DNA of 64,000 nucleotides from Nocardia africana NBRC 100379 (GTDB taxonomy: Bacteria; Actinomycetota; Actinomycetes; Mycobacteriales; Mycobacteriaceae), in NCBI RefSeq assembly GCF_001612635.1, contig NZ_BDAV01000010.1:248001-312000 (forward strand). Reading direction: 5' to 3'. Both the position numbers and the translations under genes were made by a program. The notes beneath the pieces are model-generated. The model was not told the DNA's origin. It searched no databases and saw nothing but the letters and a program-made list of their open reading frames with translations. Shown here one piece after another: positions 1-8,178 of the stretch (the stretch's first letter is position 1; each line of letters begins with the position of its first letter).

Positions 1-996
1 GGCGTCGTCGCACAGCACCACCGACGCCCCGGAATCGGCGAGGATCGTCGCCAGCCGCGCATCCGGATCCGCCGGATCCAGCGGCAGATACGCCGCACCG
101 GCCTTCATGACGCCCAGGGCCAGCACCGGCACCCGCGGCGAACGCCGCAGGCACAGCGCGACGATCTCGCGAGGCCGCACCCCCACGACGCTCAGGTATC
201 CGGCGACGCGCGCGGCGCGGTCGTCGAGTTCGCCGTAACTCAGGGTGCCCGCCGCGGACACGACGGCGGGACTGTCCGGCCGGCTCGCCGCTCGTTCGGC
301 GATCAGGGCGTGCAAGGTGGTCGCCGGGCGGGCCACCAGCGGCCCGGCCGACCACTCGTCGAGGGCCGCCCGGTCGTCGTCCGGCAGCATCGGCAGGGCC
401 GTGAGCGCGGTATCCGGCTGTGCGGTGAACGCGTCGATCAGCGTCGCCCATTGCGCCAGCAGTCGCCGCACCGTCTGCGGTTCGAACAGCTCCGCATCGT
501 ATTCGCAGCGCAGTTCACCGGCGTCGCGATCGTCGACGAACACCAGGTCGCAGCCGACGACGGCCTCGAGCGCGTCCTCCGCCGCGTCCGGCTCGTGCTC
601 ACCGGTGAGTTCGCAGTAGGCGATCTGGAACAGCGGATGTCGATCGAAGACCGGTGTGGGGCAGAGCTTCCCGATCAGGTCGTCGATGTCGAAGCCGGCC
701 CGCATGGCCGCGAGCCGCGACCGCGCGTCCTCGACCTCGGCGGCCAGCGCGTCCGCCGTGCGATCCGGTTCGACGGCGATCCGCAGCGGGATCGGTGAAT
801 CATCCTCTGGCGCGATCACACCGAGCGTGACCTCGGCGTGTTCGGAATGCCTGTGGACCAGGGCGATCAACGCCGCCAGTGCCGGACCCGAGGTGCCGGG
901 ACGATACTCCTCCCGGGCGCGCAGGTATCGCTGCACCGGGGCGCGCCGGAAATCGGTGGCGATGGCGAGGACGCCGGGAAGAAAGTCGGCTTGCAC
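1..996 (-). CDS. Non-ribosomal peptide synthetase, N-terminal part (cut by window edge)
   Basis: The first 332 residues of an NRPS that continues beyond base 1. The start is GTG at 996; an in-frame stop lies just upstream of the open frame and no better start exists. Residues 1 to about 190 match only the C-terminal lobe of a condensation domain (a HPLFQIAYCEL segment, then the usual linker to the adenylation domain). The N-terminal lobe with HHxxxDG is absent. An adenylation domain follows, with core A1 (LSYGELDDRAARVAGYL) and core A2 (MKAGAAYLPLDP) before the sequence ends, so substrate specificity cannot be read. It begins 16 bases after the carbamoyltransferase stop and is the most distal gene seen in the operon. 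Confidence 0.85.
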   Translation of the reverse strand, partial: MQADFLPGVLAIATDFRRAPVQRYLRAREEYRPGTSGPALAALIALVHRHSEHAEVTLGVIAPEDDSPIPLRIAVEPDRTADALAAEVEDARSRLAAMRAGFDIDDLIGKLCPTPVFDRHPLFQIAYCELTGEHEPDAAEDALEAVVGCDLVFVDDRDAGELRCEYDAELFEPQTVRRLLAQWATLIDAFTAQPDTALTALPMLPDDDRAALDEWSAGPLVARPATTLHALIAERAASRPDSPAVVSAAGTLSYGELDDRAARVAGYLSVVGVRPREIVALCLRRSPRVPVLALGVMKAGAAYLPLDPADPDARLATILADSGASVVLCDDA

Positions 997-1012
997 AGTA
1001 ACTCGATCCCAC

Positions 1013-2809
1013 TTATCCGGCGCGAACCGGCTCTACCAGATAATTGCCGATGGCCAGCACGTCCAGTCCGGCGGTGACGAAGGTGTCCAGGCCCTCGGCG
1101 GGCGTGCACACGATCGGCTGGCCCTTCACGTTGAACGAGGTGTTCAGCAGGATCGGCGTACCGGTCTCCTGCCGGAAGGCGTCGATCACCGTCCAGAACC
1201 GCTCGTTGCGCTCGCGCGACACCGTTTGCACCCGAGCGGATCCGTCGACGTGGGTGACCGCCGGCAGGCCCTCGCGGAACTCCGGCCGCACCGAGGTGAT
1301 GAACAACATCCAGGCGTAGGTGTCGACCTCGGTGTCCTTGATGTCGAAATACGTGGTCGCGTACTCGTCGAGGACCGCGGGGGCGAAGGGACGGAAGCCC
1401 TCCCGTTTCTTCACCTTCGCGTTGATGATGTCGCGCATGCGCGGATGGCGCGGGTCACCGAGGATGCTGCGATTACCCAGGGCGCGCGGACCGTATTCCA
1501 GGCGCCCCTGGAACAGCGCCCCGATCTGCCCGGCGGCCAACCGGCGGCCCAGTTCGGCGGCCAGCGCGGTGAAATCGTCGAATCGGGTTGCGGTGCAATC
1601 GGTCCGGCCGGCCAATGCCGCCGCGATCTCGTCGTCGGCGTATTCCGGGCCGTTCAGCGGTGTCTCGATACCAGCGATCGGGGCGGCCCCTTCGCGCTGG
1701 TAGTGGACATACAGCGCGGCGCCCAGTGCGGTGCCGTCGTCACCGGCCGCGGATTGGATGAACATGCGCTTGAACTGGCGGCTGCGCAGGATCACACCGT
1801 TCGCCGTGCAGTTGAGCGCGACCCCGCCGGCCATGCACAGATTCTTCGCACCGGTCTGTTTGCGGAAGTACCGCAGCGTGTGCAGCAGTGTCGCCTCGAG
1901 CGCCGCCTGCAGGGCGGCCGCGATATCGCGGTGGTGGTCGGTCAGTTCGTCCTCGGGGCCCCGGGCCGGTCCGAAGATCTCCTCGACGGCTTTCAGTGTG
2001 CCGCGGTAGGTTTCGCGGTCCAGATCGGTTTCGTTGCGGTACAGGATGGGAATGGTGAAAGTACCGTCGGACCGCAGATGAATGAGATCCATCATCGCCG
2101 CGAAGTGTTTGCGGTGGTCACCGTAGGGCGCCAGCCCCATGATCTTGTATTCGTCGAGGCCGAATGCGAAGCCCAGATAGTAGGTGAAGACGCCGTAGAG
2201 AATTCCCAGGGAATTCAGCTCCGAGACCGTCGCGATCGGTTCGATGCCCGCATCCGTTCCGAGCGCGACGGTCGCGCTGTGCTGCTCCCCCATGCCGTCG
2301 GCCACGAGGATCAGCGCCGAATCGAATCCGCTGGGATAGAACGTGCTGGCCGCATGGGCCAGATGATGCGGTACCTGCACCAGCCGGTCGTCCCAGTCGC
2401 CGCCGAAGGTCTCGCCGAGCTTGTCCAGCAGCACCTGCCGGGCGAAGACCTCACGGAACCGCGCGCGCCCGAGTTCGCTGTGTTCGAATTCGGCGCGCAG
2501 CGGCTCGTAGGAAAAGCCGTGCGCGAGGACATCGAGCGAATCGACCGAGATTCCCGCGCGCTCACAGCCGAACCGGATGGCGTGTTCGGGAAAGGCGCCG
2601 GTCGCCTTCTCTCCGGTGAACCGCTCCTCGGCGACCGCGCTGATCAGTTCGCCGTCGTGCAGCAGTGCCGCCGCGGAATCGAAGCCCTGGGTGATGCGAT
2701 AGTCACGCCACCCCAGCCCCGGGAAGCGGGCCTGCTTGAACGGCACACTGTTGTGCAGACCGCTGATCCCCATGATCGACTTCGGTTGCGCGGCTGGTGT
2801 TCTCACCAT
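1013..2809 (-). CDS. NodU/CmcH-family O-carbamoyltransferase
   Basis: A 598-residue carbamoyltransferase that would move a carbamoyl group from carbamoyl phosphate, through a carbamoyl-adenylate, to a hydroxyl of the product. The N-terminal domain carries HHLAHA (about residues 148-153), followed by a VADGMGEQHS segment. The C-terminal domain carries the family signature GRLEYGPRALGNRSILGDPR near residue 440. Length fits the family. An internal ATG at 2773 (MGISGLHN) is an alternative start and removes 12 untypical residues. It lies 9 bases after the methyltransferase and 16 before the NRPS. Family assignment is firm; the acceptor is unknown. Confidence 0.9.
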   Translation of the reverse strand: MVRTPAAQPKSIMGISGLHNSVPFKQARFPGLGWRDYRITQGFDSAAALLHDGELISAVAEERFTGEKATGAFPEHAIRFGCERAGISVDSLDVLAHGFSYEPLRAEFEHSELGRARFREVFARQVLLDKLGETFGGDWDDRLVQVPHHLAHAASTFYPSGFDSALILVADGMGEQHSATVALGTDAGIEPIATVSELNSLGILYGVFTYYLGFAFGLDEYKIMGLAPYGDHRKHFAAMMDLIHLRSDGTFTIPILYRNETDLDRETYRGTLKAVEEIFGPARGPEDELTDHHRDIAAALQAALEATLLHTLRYFRKQTGAKNLCMAGGVALNCTANGVILRSRQFKRMFIQSAAGDDGTALGAALYVHYQREGAAPIAGIETPLNGPEYADDEIAAALAGRTDCTATRFDDFTALAAELGRRLAAGQIGALFQGRLEYGPRALGNRSILGDPRHPRMRDIINAKVKKREGFRPFAPAVLDEYATTYFDIKDTEVDTYAWMLFITSVRPEFREGLPAVTHVDGSARVQTVSRERNERFWTVIDAFRQETGTPILLNTSFNVKGQPIVCTPAEGLDTFVTAGLDVLAIGNYLVEPVRAG

Positions 2810-2818
2810 GGCGGAAGC

Positions 2819-3643
2819 TCACAATCTTCGTGCCCGCGGACGTTTGCGGGCGAAATACTGGCTGGTCGCATACAGTTCGACGGCGATGTCGGTATCCGGG
2901 ACGACGCGCTGCAGGAAGGCGCGATGGGCTTCGATGGCCGCCGGATCGGCGCCGGCGTGCTCCAGGTAGGCCGGCACGCACTGTTCGAAACCCAAGGCGT
3001 GCAACATCTTCGCCTCGGGCATCGCCGAGACCGGCTGGAAGCGGTCGCGTCGGGCGATGATGAAGCCGGTCTCGGTGAGCAGCTGCGGGGTGCGGTCGTA
3101 GATGTCGTGTGCGGCACCGCGCGCCCGGCCGAGGGCGAACCACCACTCCCGCCACAGATCCGCGGCCGGATCGTCGCCGGGCACGAATCGCAGCGCCCCG
3201 ACATCGGACATCTCCAGCAGCAGCGCACCGTCGTCGGCGAGCATGCGCTCCATCGCGGTGAGCGCGGCGGCCGCGTCGGCCACGTGCATCAGCAGGAAGC
3301 GGCTGTACACCCAATCGATCGAACCGGGTTCGAGCGGTGCGTCCTCGATGCGCGCGTGCACGTAGCGCACCTGCGGCAGATCGCCCACCAGCCGGCGCGC
3401 GATCTCGAGCTGTTCGGCGGAGGCGTCGACGGCGTAGACGACGCCGTCCGGCCCGACCCGCTCGGCCAGCCAGGCCGTCATCGCGCCGTGCCCGCAGCCG
3501 ATATCGGCGACCGTCGCGCCGGCACAGAGCCCGACGGACTCGAGGAAGGCACGCGAACTGGGGTTGTAGTGCTGATCGAGCAGGGCCAGGCGCGCCGCGT
3601 CGCGATCGCCGACGGCCATGCTGTAGGTCATCGCTGCAGCCAT
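2819..3643 (-). CDS. Class I SAM-dependent methyltransferase
   Basis: A 274-residue methyltransferase. Motif I (VADIGCGHG, residues 45-53) binds S-adenosylmethionine, an acidic motif II follows (VYAVDASAEQ), and post-I motifs are readable (RIEDAPLEPGSIDWVYSRF). The C-terminal third resembles small-molecule O- or N-methyltransferases of natural-product clusters rather than protein or RNA enzymes. It sits 15 bases after the acyltransferase gene and 9 before the carbamoyltransferase gene, so it is almost certainly in the same transcript and acts on the same product. The methylated atom cannot be predicted. Confidence 0.85.
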   Translation of the reverse strand: MAAAMTYSMAVGDRDAARLALLDQHYNPSSRAFLESVGLCAGATVADIGCGHGAMTAWLAERVGPDGVVYAVDASAEQLEIARRLVGDLPQVRYVHARIEDAPLEPGSIDWVYSRFLLMHVADAAAALTAMERMLADDGALLLEMSDVGALRFVPGDDPAADLWREWWFALGRARGAAHDIYDRTPQLLTETGFIIARRDRFQPVSAMPEAKMLHALGFEQCVPAYLEHAGADPAAIEAHRAFLQRVVPDTDIAVELYATSQYFARKRPRARRL

Positions 3644-3658
3644 ATCGGATTCGTCTTT

Positions 3659-4804
3659 CTACGAACGCGCGGCCGGTTCGTGCTCGAGCGTGGAGGCCCA
3701 CTGCAGGCTGTGCGCCCGCTCCGGGTCGGGCAGCAGATAGCACCCGTCCTGGCGCGGCCGGCGGCCCGGCGTCACCAGACCGACCGGCGGCCCGGCGCCG
3801 AAATCCAGCCAGGAGGCGGGAATCCGGGACAGATTGCTGACCAGAAAGCCCGACTGCGGCGGATATCCCCAGACCCGGTCGAGTCCCGCGATGCCGTGCA
3901 CCTGCAGGAAGGCCTCGAGTTCGGCGATCGCGTCGTCGATGCGTCCGGGCGCGGTGGCGACCGCGTCCCGCACCCAGCCGGCGATCTCCGGCACCGAGGC
4001 GTTGCGGACGCGCTCGGTCTCGACATCGACCAGCACCTGCACGAAGGCATTGCCGAAATAGGTCGGGCCGAGCTCGCGGACGAAACGGCGGATGTCGACC
4101 GGGCAGGCCAGGGTCACCAGCTCGGTGTCCTTGGTCGCGGCGTAGTCGCGAAACAGGCCCGCCGCCACCAGATCCGCGGTCGACAGCCCCGAAACCTCGG
4201 CCTGCGCCTCGCATTCGGTGAGATCCAGCCGGCCGGTGTGCACGTCGAGTTCGGGCAGGACCAGATCGGGTTCGACAATCACGAATCCCGCCCGGCGCAG
4301 GGCGTCCGGATCGACGCTGTCACGGTCGCGGGCCTGCGGGCGGGTGAGCACCTCGCGGTCGCAGCGCGGCGACAGGAAGCGAGCACCGCGGGCCCGCGCC
4401 GCCCAGGCCGCCAGGAAGAAGAACATGCCGTAGCCGTCGGCCAGGCCGTGCGACATCGACAGCCCGACGGCCGTGCGGTCGCCGCGGGTCACCACCCGTC
4501 CGCGTGCGAGCACATGGCCCACCCCGATCTCGACCGGATCGAGGCATTCGCTCAGCGGCACGGTGGATTCGGCGACCGTGGCCCGGATCGCGGGGCGCGG
4601 GTCGTCGACGTCCATCGCCAGGGTGCGCTCGTCGAGTTGCACCAGCGCCGCGTCGGCGCCGACGAATTCGCGAGCGGTCTCGACATAGGCCTCGACGATC
4701 CGATCGGCGTCGAGCACCTCGCCGAACTCCACCACGAATTGCAGCGGACCGGCCATATTCGCCGTCCACATGTGGTCGACGGTCGACAGCGGTACCGGCG
4801 CCAT
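3659..4804 (-). CDS. BAHD-like HxxxDG acyltransferase
   Basis: A 381-residue stand-alone acyltransferase of the BAHD/condensation superfamily. The active-site motif HGLADG lies at residues 119-124. A DFGAG motif (334-338) corresponds to the structural DFGWG of BAHD enzymes. Such proteins move an acyl group from CoA or a carrier protein to an alcohol or amine. The start chosen is ATG at 4804, preceded by GGAGAGGAG at good spacing and two bases after the ligase stop; an ATG 51 bases upstream lies inside the ligase gene. In context it may transfer the fatty acyl group activated by the ligase and carrier, which is inference. Confidence 0.8.
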   Translation of the reverse strand: MAPVPLSTVDHMWTANMAGPLQFVVEFGEVLDADRIVEAYVETAREFVGADAALVQLDERTLAMDVDDPRPAIRATVAESTVPLSECLDPVEIGVGHVLARGRVVTRGDRTAVGLSMSHGLADGYGMFFFLAAWAARARGARFLSPRCDREVLTRPQARDRDSVDPDALRRAGFVIVEPDLVLPELDVHTGRLDLTECEAQAEVSGLSTADLVAAGLFRDYAATKDTELVTLACPVDIRRFVRELGPTYFGNAFVQVLVDVETERVRNASVPEIAGWVRDAVATAPGRIDDAIAELEAFLQVHGIAGLDRVWGYPPQSGFLVSNLSRIPASWLDFGAGPPVGLVTPGRRPRQDGCYLLPDPERAHSLQWASTLEHEPAARS

Positions 4805-4806
4805 CG

Positions 4807-6438
4807 TCAACTCCTCTCCAGGGCGTCGAATTCGCCCTGCAGCAACTGGTTCCACATCACCCGCCGCCGCGGCTTACCGCTGGTGGTGCGCGCGATGAGT
4901 CCGCGATCGCCGATGAACAACCGCAGCGAGGTATCCGTTCCGAGCTGCCCGGCCAGGACCTGCCGCAGCCGCACGGCCTCGACCGGCTTGTCCTCGACCA
5001 GCACGGCGACGCGAGCGGCGCCGAAGGCGTTGCCGGCCAGCGCGACCACTCGGTTGGCGGGCACGCCGAAGGCTTCCACCACGGCCGCCTCGATGTCCTC
5101 GGCATAGACCGTGCGGCCCCGCACCTTCACCGCGTCGCCGACCCGGCCGATCGGATACAGCTGCCCGCCCACCAGCAGGCCCGCATCACCGGTCGCCAGG
5201 GCCCCGTCCTCGGCCCGCGACAGATCGCGGGTGCCCTCGGCGGTCTGATATTCCCGAGCGACGCTCGGACCGCCGACGATCAATTCGCCCGGCGCTCCGG
5301 CATAGTCGTCGGTCGCCGCGGTCCGCACCGTCACCCCGTCCAGTGGTGCGCCGCATCCGACCAGCCACCGGCGGCCGTCGTCGAGCGGTGCGGACATCAG
5401 CTCGAACGGACCGTCCACGGCGCCGGTGTCGGGGGTCACCGCGGCGGCCTGCACCGGCTCGGACGGCCGGAGACCGGACACCGCGAGCGTGCCCTCGGCC
5501 AGTCCGTAGGCGGGACACGGTGTGCGCGAATCGAATCCGTAGGGCGCCAATCGCTCGGCGAATCCGCGCAGAATCGCCGGATCGATCCGTTCGGCGCCGA
5601 CGATCATCACCCGCCAGGGATCGAAATCCATTCCGGCCAACGCGTCGTCGGTCATCTTTCGCAGCAGATACGCCAGCGCGAAGTTCGGCGTCGCGGTGAT
5701 CGTCGCACCGTCGCGGCCGAAACAGGACAGCCACGACAACGGATCGCGAATGAAATCGATCGGCGTCATGGCCTGAATGTCCAGATTCAGAATGGTCGGC
5801 GTGATGATGCAGCCGATCAGGCCCATATCGTGATACGGCGGCAGCCAGGTGGCGATCCGGTCCGTCGGCCGAAACTCCAGCCACCGGTCGATCGCGGCGC
5901 AATTGGCCTCGAGATTCGCCACCGATACCCGGACCGCTTTGGGCGAACCGCTACTGCCGGAGGTGAATTGGAGCAAACCGATGCGGTCGGGTGCGCAGCC
6001 CGGCAGTTCGGTCACGGCGGGAGTCGCATCGGATGTGCCGACAATCGTGATCCCGCCCACGGATTCGAGCACCGGATGAACCACCGCGGCGAGTTCCTCG
6101 GCCACGATGATCGCCGAGGGGGCGGCCGCGGCCAGCAATGCGGACAGTTGCTGCCGATACGCCGACTCGTTCTGCAGTGGTAGCGGCGGCGCCAGCGGAT
6201 TCGGAGTCGCCCCCGCGGCCAGTACGCCGAAGAAATTCGTCATGAATCGTTCCGGGGCCGATTCCACGATGGAAACCACCGCACCCGGACGCACCCCGGC
6301 CTCGATACAGGCCGCGGCCACCCGCCGCACCTGTTCACTCAACCGGGGGTAGGCGACGCGTCGCCATCCGCCGTTGTCGGCGATGGTCCAGCCGCGTTCG
6401 TCGCCGTCGTAGGCCAGCCAGTCGAGCAACCCGGTCAT
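4807..6438 (-). CDS. Fatty-acyl-AMP ligase (AMP-binding enzyme)
   Basis: A 543-residue member of the acyl/aryl-adenylating superfamily. The phosphate-binding loop TSGSSGSPK is at residues 159-167, YGLAEGTL is the family's YGxxE motif, and a lysine-rich TTSGKPRRR lies near the C-terminus where the catalytic lysine sits. The overall form matches fatty-acyl-AMP ligases, which load an acyl-adenylate onto a carrier protein rather than onto CoA. Its ATG overlaps the carrier-protein stop by four bases, so the two are translationally coupled and the small carrier is the probable acceptor. An acyl-CoA ligase cannot be excluded by eye. Confidence 0.85.
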   Translation of the reverse strand: MTGLLDWLAYDGDERGWTIADNGGWRRVAYPRLSEQVRRVAAACIEAGVRPGAVVSIVESAPERFMTNFFGVLAAGATPNPLAPPLPLQNESAYRQQLSALLAAAAPSAIIVAEELAAVVHPVLESVGGITIVGTSDATPAVTELPGCAPDRIGLLQFTSGSSGSPKAVRVSVANLEANCAAIDRWLEFRPTDRIATWLPPYHDMGLIGCIITPTILNLDIQAMTPIDFIRDPLSWLSCFGRDGATITATPNFALAYLLRKMTDDALAGMDFDPWRVMIVGAERIDPAILRGFAERLAPYGFDSRTPCPAYGLAEGTLAVSGLRPSEPVQAAAVTPDTGAVDGPFELMSAPLDDGRRWLVGCGAPLDGVTVRTAATDDYAGAPGELIVGGPSVAREYQTAEGTRDLSRAEDGALATGDAGLLVGGQLYPIGRVGDAVKVRGRTVYAEDIEAAVVEAFGVPANRVVALAGNAFGAARVAVLVEDKPVEAVRLRQVLAGQLGTDTSLRLFIGDRGLIARTTSGKPRRRVMWNQLLQGEFDALERS

Positions 6439-6692
6439 GGCCGTTTCGCCCGCAGCGCGTCACACACCATCTGCTCGATATCGCCGACGGTCACCACATT
6501 CGTCGCACCGGAGTCGCCGCCGGCGTCGATGCCGAAACGCACCTGCAGGCCCAGCGCGAGTTCGATCAGGGCCAGCGAGTCGTAGCCGAGCTGTTCGGCC
6601 AGCACATCGTCGGAGGACAATTCCGCCGAAGGCTGGGGGGCGTGCCGGCGGACCAGTTCCCGTACCTGGTCGCGCACTTCATTTTCGTCCAC
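6435..6692 (-). CDS. Acyl carrier protein
   Basis: An 85-residue discrete carrier protein. The phosphopantetheine attachment motif GYDSL places the serine at residue 39, within a four-helix carrier fold. GTG start at 6692 with GGGAG upstream. Its last bases overlap the start of the adenylating enzyme, and it begins 24 bases after the R2-like oxidase stop. It probably holds the starter acyl group while the operon's acyltransferase or NRPS acts on it. Aryl and peptidyl carriers share this fold, so the cargo is inferred only from the neighbouring ligase. Confidence 0.88.
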   Translation of the reverse strand: MDENEVRDQVRELVRRHAPQPSAELSSDDVLAEQLGYDSLALIELALGLQVRFGIDAGGDSGATNVVTVGDIEQMVCDALRAKRP

Positions 6693-6716
6693 GAAATGCT
6701 CCCGAGTTATTTTGAT

Positions 6717-7682
6717 TCATCGAACGAGGTAGGTGACGGGATGTGATTCACCGTGCAGATCGGCATATTCTCCCGCGGCCGCCGCACAGGATTCCCGCCA
6801 ACTCTCCGCGAGTTCCGAAATCGTGTCCGGCGGAATTCCGATCGACGTCATTCTCCGACCGAGGGAACTCTCCGCGAATTCCCATTGTTCCCGAAGTATT
6901 TCTGCGCGTTTCCGTAAAACCGGAACCAATCGCGGGAACGGATCACGCGTTTCCGGATCGACCAATGTCCGGGCGGCCGCCGGAATATGTTTGCGAATCA
7001 TCGCGACAATATGGTCGCGATATCCGCTGCGCACTCCGTTGCGCAATGCCAGCACACCGAAGGAAATATGCCGCGATTCGTCGCGGGCGACATTCGTGAT
7101 GCCGGTCCGCAGGATGTCGAAGCGCGGCAGCGCCCGCACGGTCCCCAGGACGGTGTGCAGACCGGTCATCGCCACCGCACCCTCGACCAGCAGGTGGTAG
7201 ACCACCACGCCCTCGTACCAGGCGGCGGTGTCGCCCGGGTCCGCCCGCACCCGCTCGACCGCGTCCACGAGCGCCTTCTCGAACAGGTCACCCACCCGAT
7301 CGACACCGCTGACCTGCGATAACTCCTCGTTGCCGAGGGTTTCGGAGAGAAAGGCGAGGTAGCGCCGGAAGAAGACGGTGTGGCGGGCCTCGTCGGCCAG
7401 CTGGGTGGCCAGATACATCGTGTAGTCGACCTCGGGCGCGGCGTAGGCCAGCGGCGCCAAGGTCTCGGTCACGGTCGTCTCGCCGACCAGGAAGCGGGCC
7501 AGGGTGGCCAGCAGCGGCAACCGCGCGAAGGCCGGCAACCGGGTCCAGCCTTCGGCATCACGCTCGTATTCCAGGCTCTGCGCCTGCCATTGCTGCATTT
7601 CCCAGCGGCGATAGAGATCGAGTGCGGTCACCCGTTCGGCAAGATCGATCTCGATCTCGTCGATGACCGTTGAATTGTTCAT
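6717..7682 (-). CDS. R2-like ligand-binding oxidase (R2lox family)
   Basis: A 321-residue ferritin-like di-metal protein. Its metal ligands align one for one with the R2lox family: Glu68, Glu98-x2-His101 (DEARH), Glu167 and Glu202-x2-His205 (DESRH). Val71 and Tyr162 are also present; in characterised R2lox proteins these form an oxidatively generated tyrosine-valine ether cross-link. R2lox proteins hold a Mn/Fe site and a fatty-acid ligand and are related to ribonucleotide reductase R2, but their physiological substrate is unresolved. This is the first gene of the biosynthetic operon, so it is likely a tailoring oxidase acting on the acyl chain (inference). Confidence 0.85.
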   Translation of the reverse strand: MNNSTVIDEIEIDLAERVTALDLYRRWEMQQWQAQSLEYERDAEGWTRLPAFARLPLLATLARFLVGETTVTETLAPLAYAAPEVDYTMYLATQLADEARHTVFFRRYLAFLSETLGNEELSQVSGVDRVGDLFEKALVDAVERVRADPGDTAAWYEGVVVYHLLVEGAVAMTGLHTVLGTVRALPRFDILRTGITNVARDESRHISFGVLALRNGVRSGYRDHIVAMIRKHIPAAARTLVDPETRDPFPRLVPVLRKRAEILREQWEFAESSLGRRMTSIGIPPDTISELAESWRESCAAAAGEYADLHGESHPVTYLVR

Positions 7683-8178
7683 CGCGATTTCTCGATCTCT
7701 CAGGAGAGGCCGGTGAAAATCGATAGCAGAGTGCTTTCGTACACGTCGATCAACCCTTCCAACCGCCCAGCTACTCCACGCGCAGCTTCCTCACCTGCTG
7801 CGGCGTGTCAATACCCGTGACCACGCATCCGTACCGGAAGGATTAAATCCTTCGATCTTGTGGACAGCGATTCTGCACGGTGCCCGAGCTTACTCCGGAA
7901 ATAGCTCGCGAGCCACTCGTAACGGGTAGATCACAACGGCAAAAGGTTACCTATGAATTTGCCGCCTTCTCGGCACTCCCGGTGAGTGGACACGGGCTTT
8001 TCACATTCCGGCTGACAGCTCACCACACCCCACCCCCCGCCTCGGATGCGGGAAGTTAGCCACAGGTGCCGATTCGTCCGCCGGCCGCCGCGAAAAATCG
8101 CCCGGACACACCGAAACGGCCGCCGCTCGCAGCTCCTGGCTACGATGCGGCGGCCGGCGGTGACCGGCTACCTGGCTC
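7683..8178. other. Intergenic region upstream of the biosynthetic operon
   Basis: A 496-base gap, noticeably more AT-rich around 7830-7960 than its surroundings. No coding sequence is supported. It must contain the promoter for the minus-strand operon that starts at 7682. The only clear structure is the palindrome at 7837-7853, listed separately. Confidence 0.6.
7837..7853. promoter_or_regulatory. 17-bp palindrome, candidate operator
   Basis: GAAGGATT-A-AATCCTTC is a perfect inverted repeat with 8-bp arms around one base. It lies about 155 bases upstream of the R2lox start, inside the AT-rich part of the gap. Its form suits a dimeric repressor or activator. No regulator gene is seen next to it in this window. 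Confidence 0.45.

Noticed and set aside
2703..4214. A 503-codon minus-strand frame overlapping the methyltransferase and acyltransferase
   Set aside because: It is Arg/Gly-rich out-of-frame translation of two genes with clear families.
656..5107. A very long plus-strand open frame opposite the biosynthetic operon
   Set aside because: It mirrors the codon bias of the minus-strand genes, has no recognisable domain and no ribosome site. High-GC genomes often show such antisense frames.
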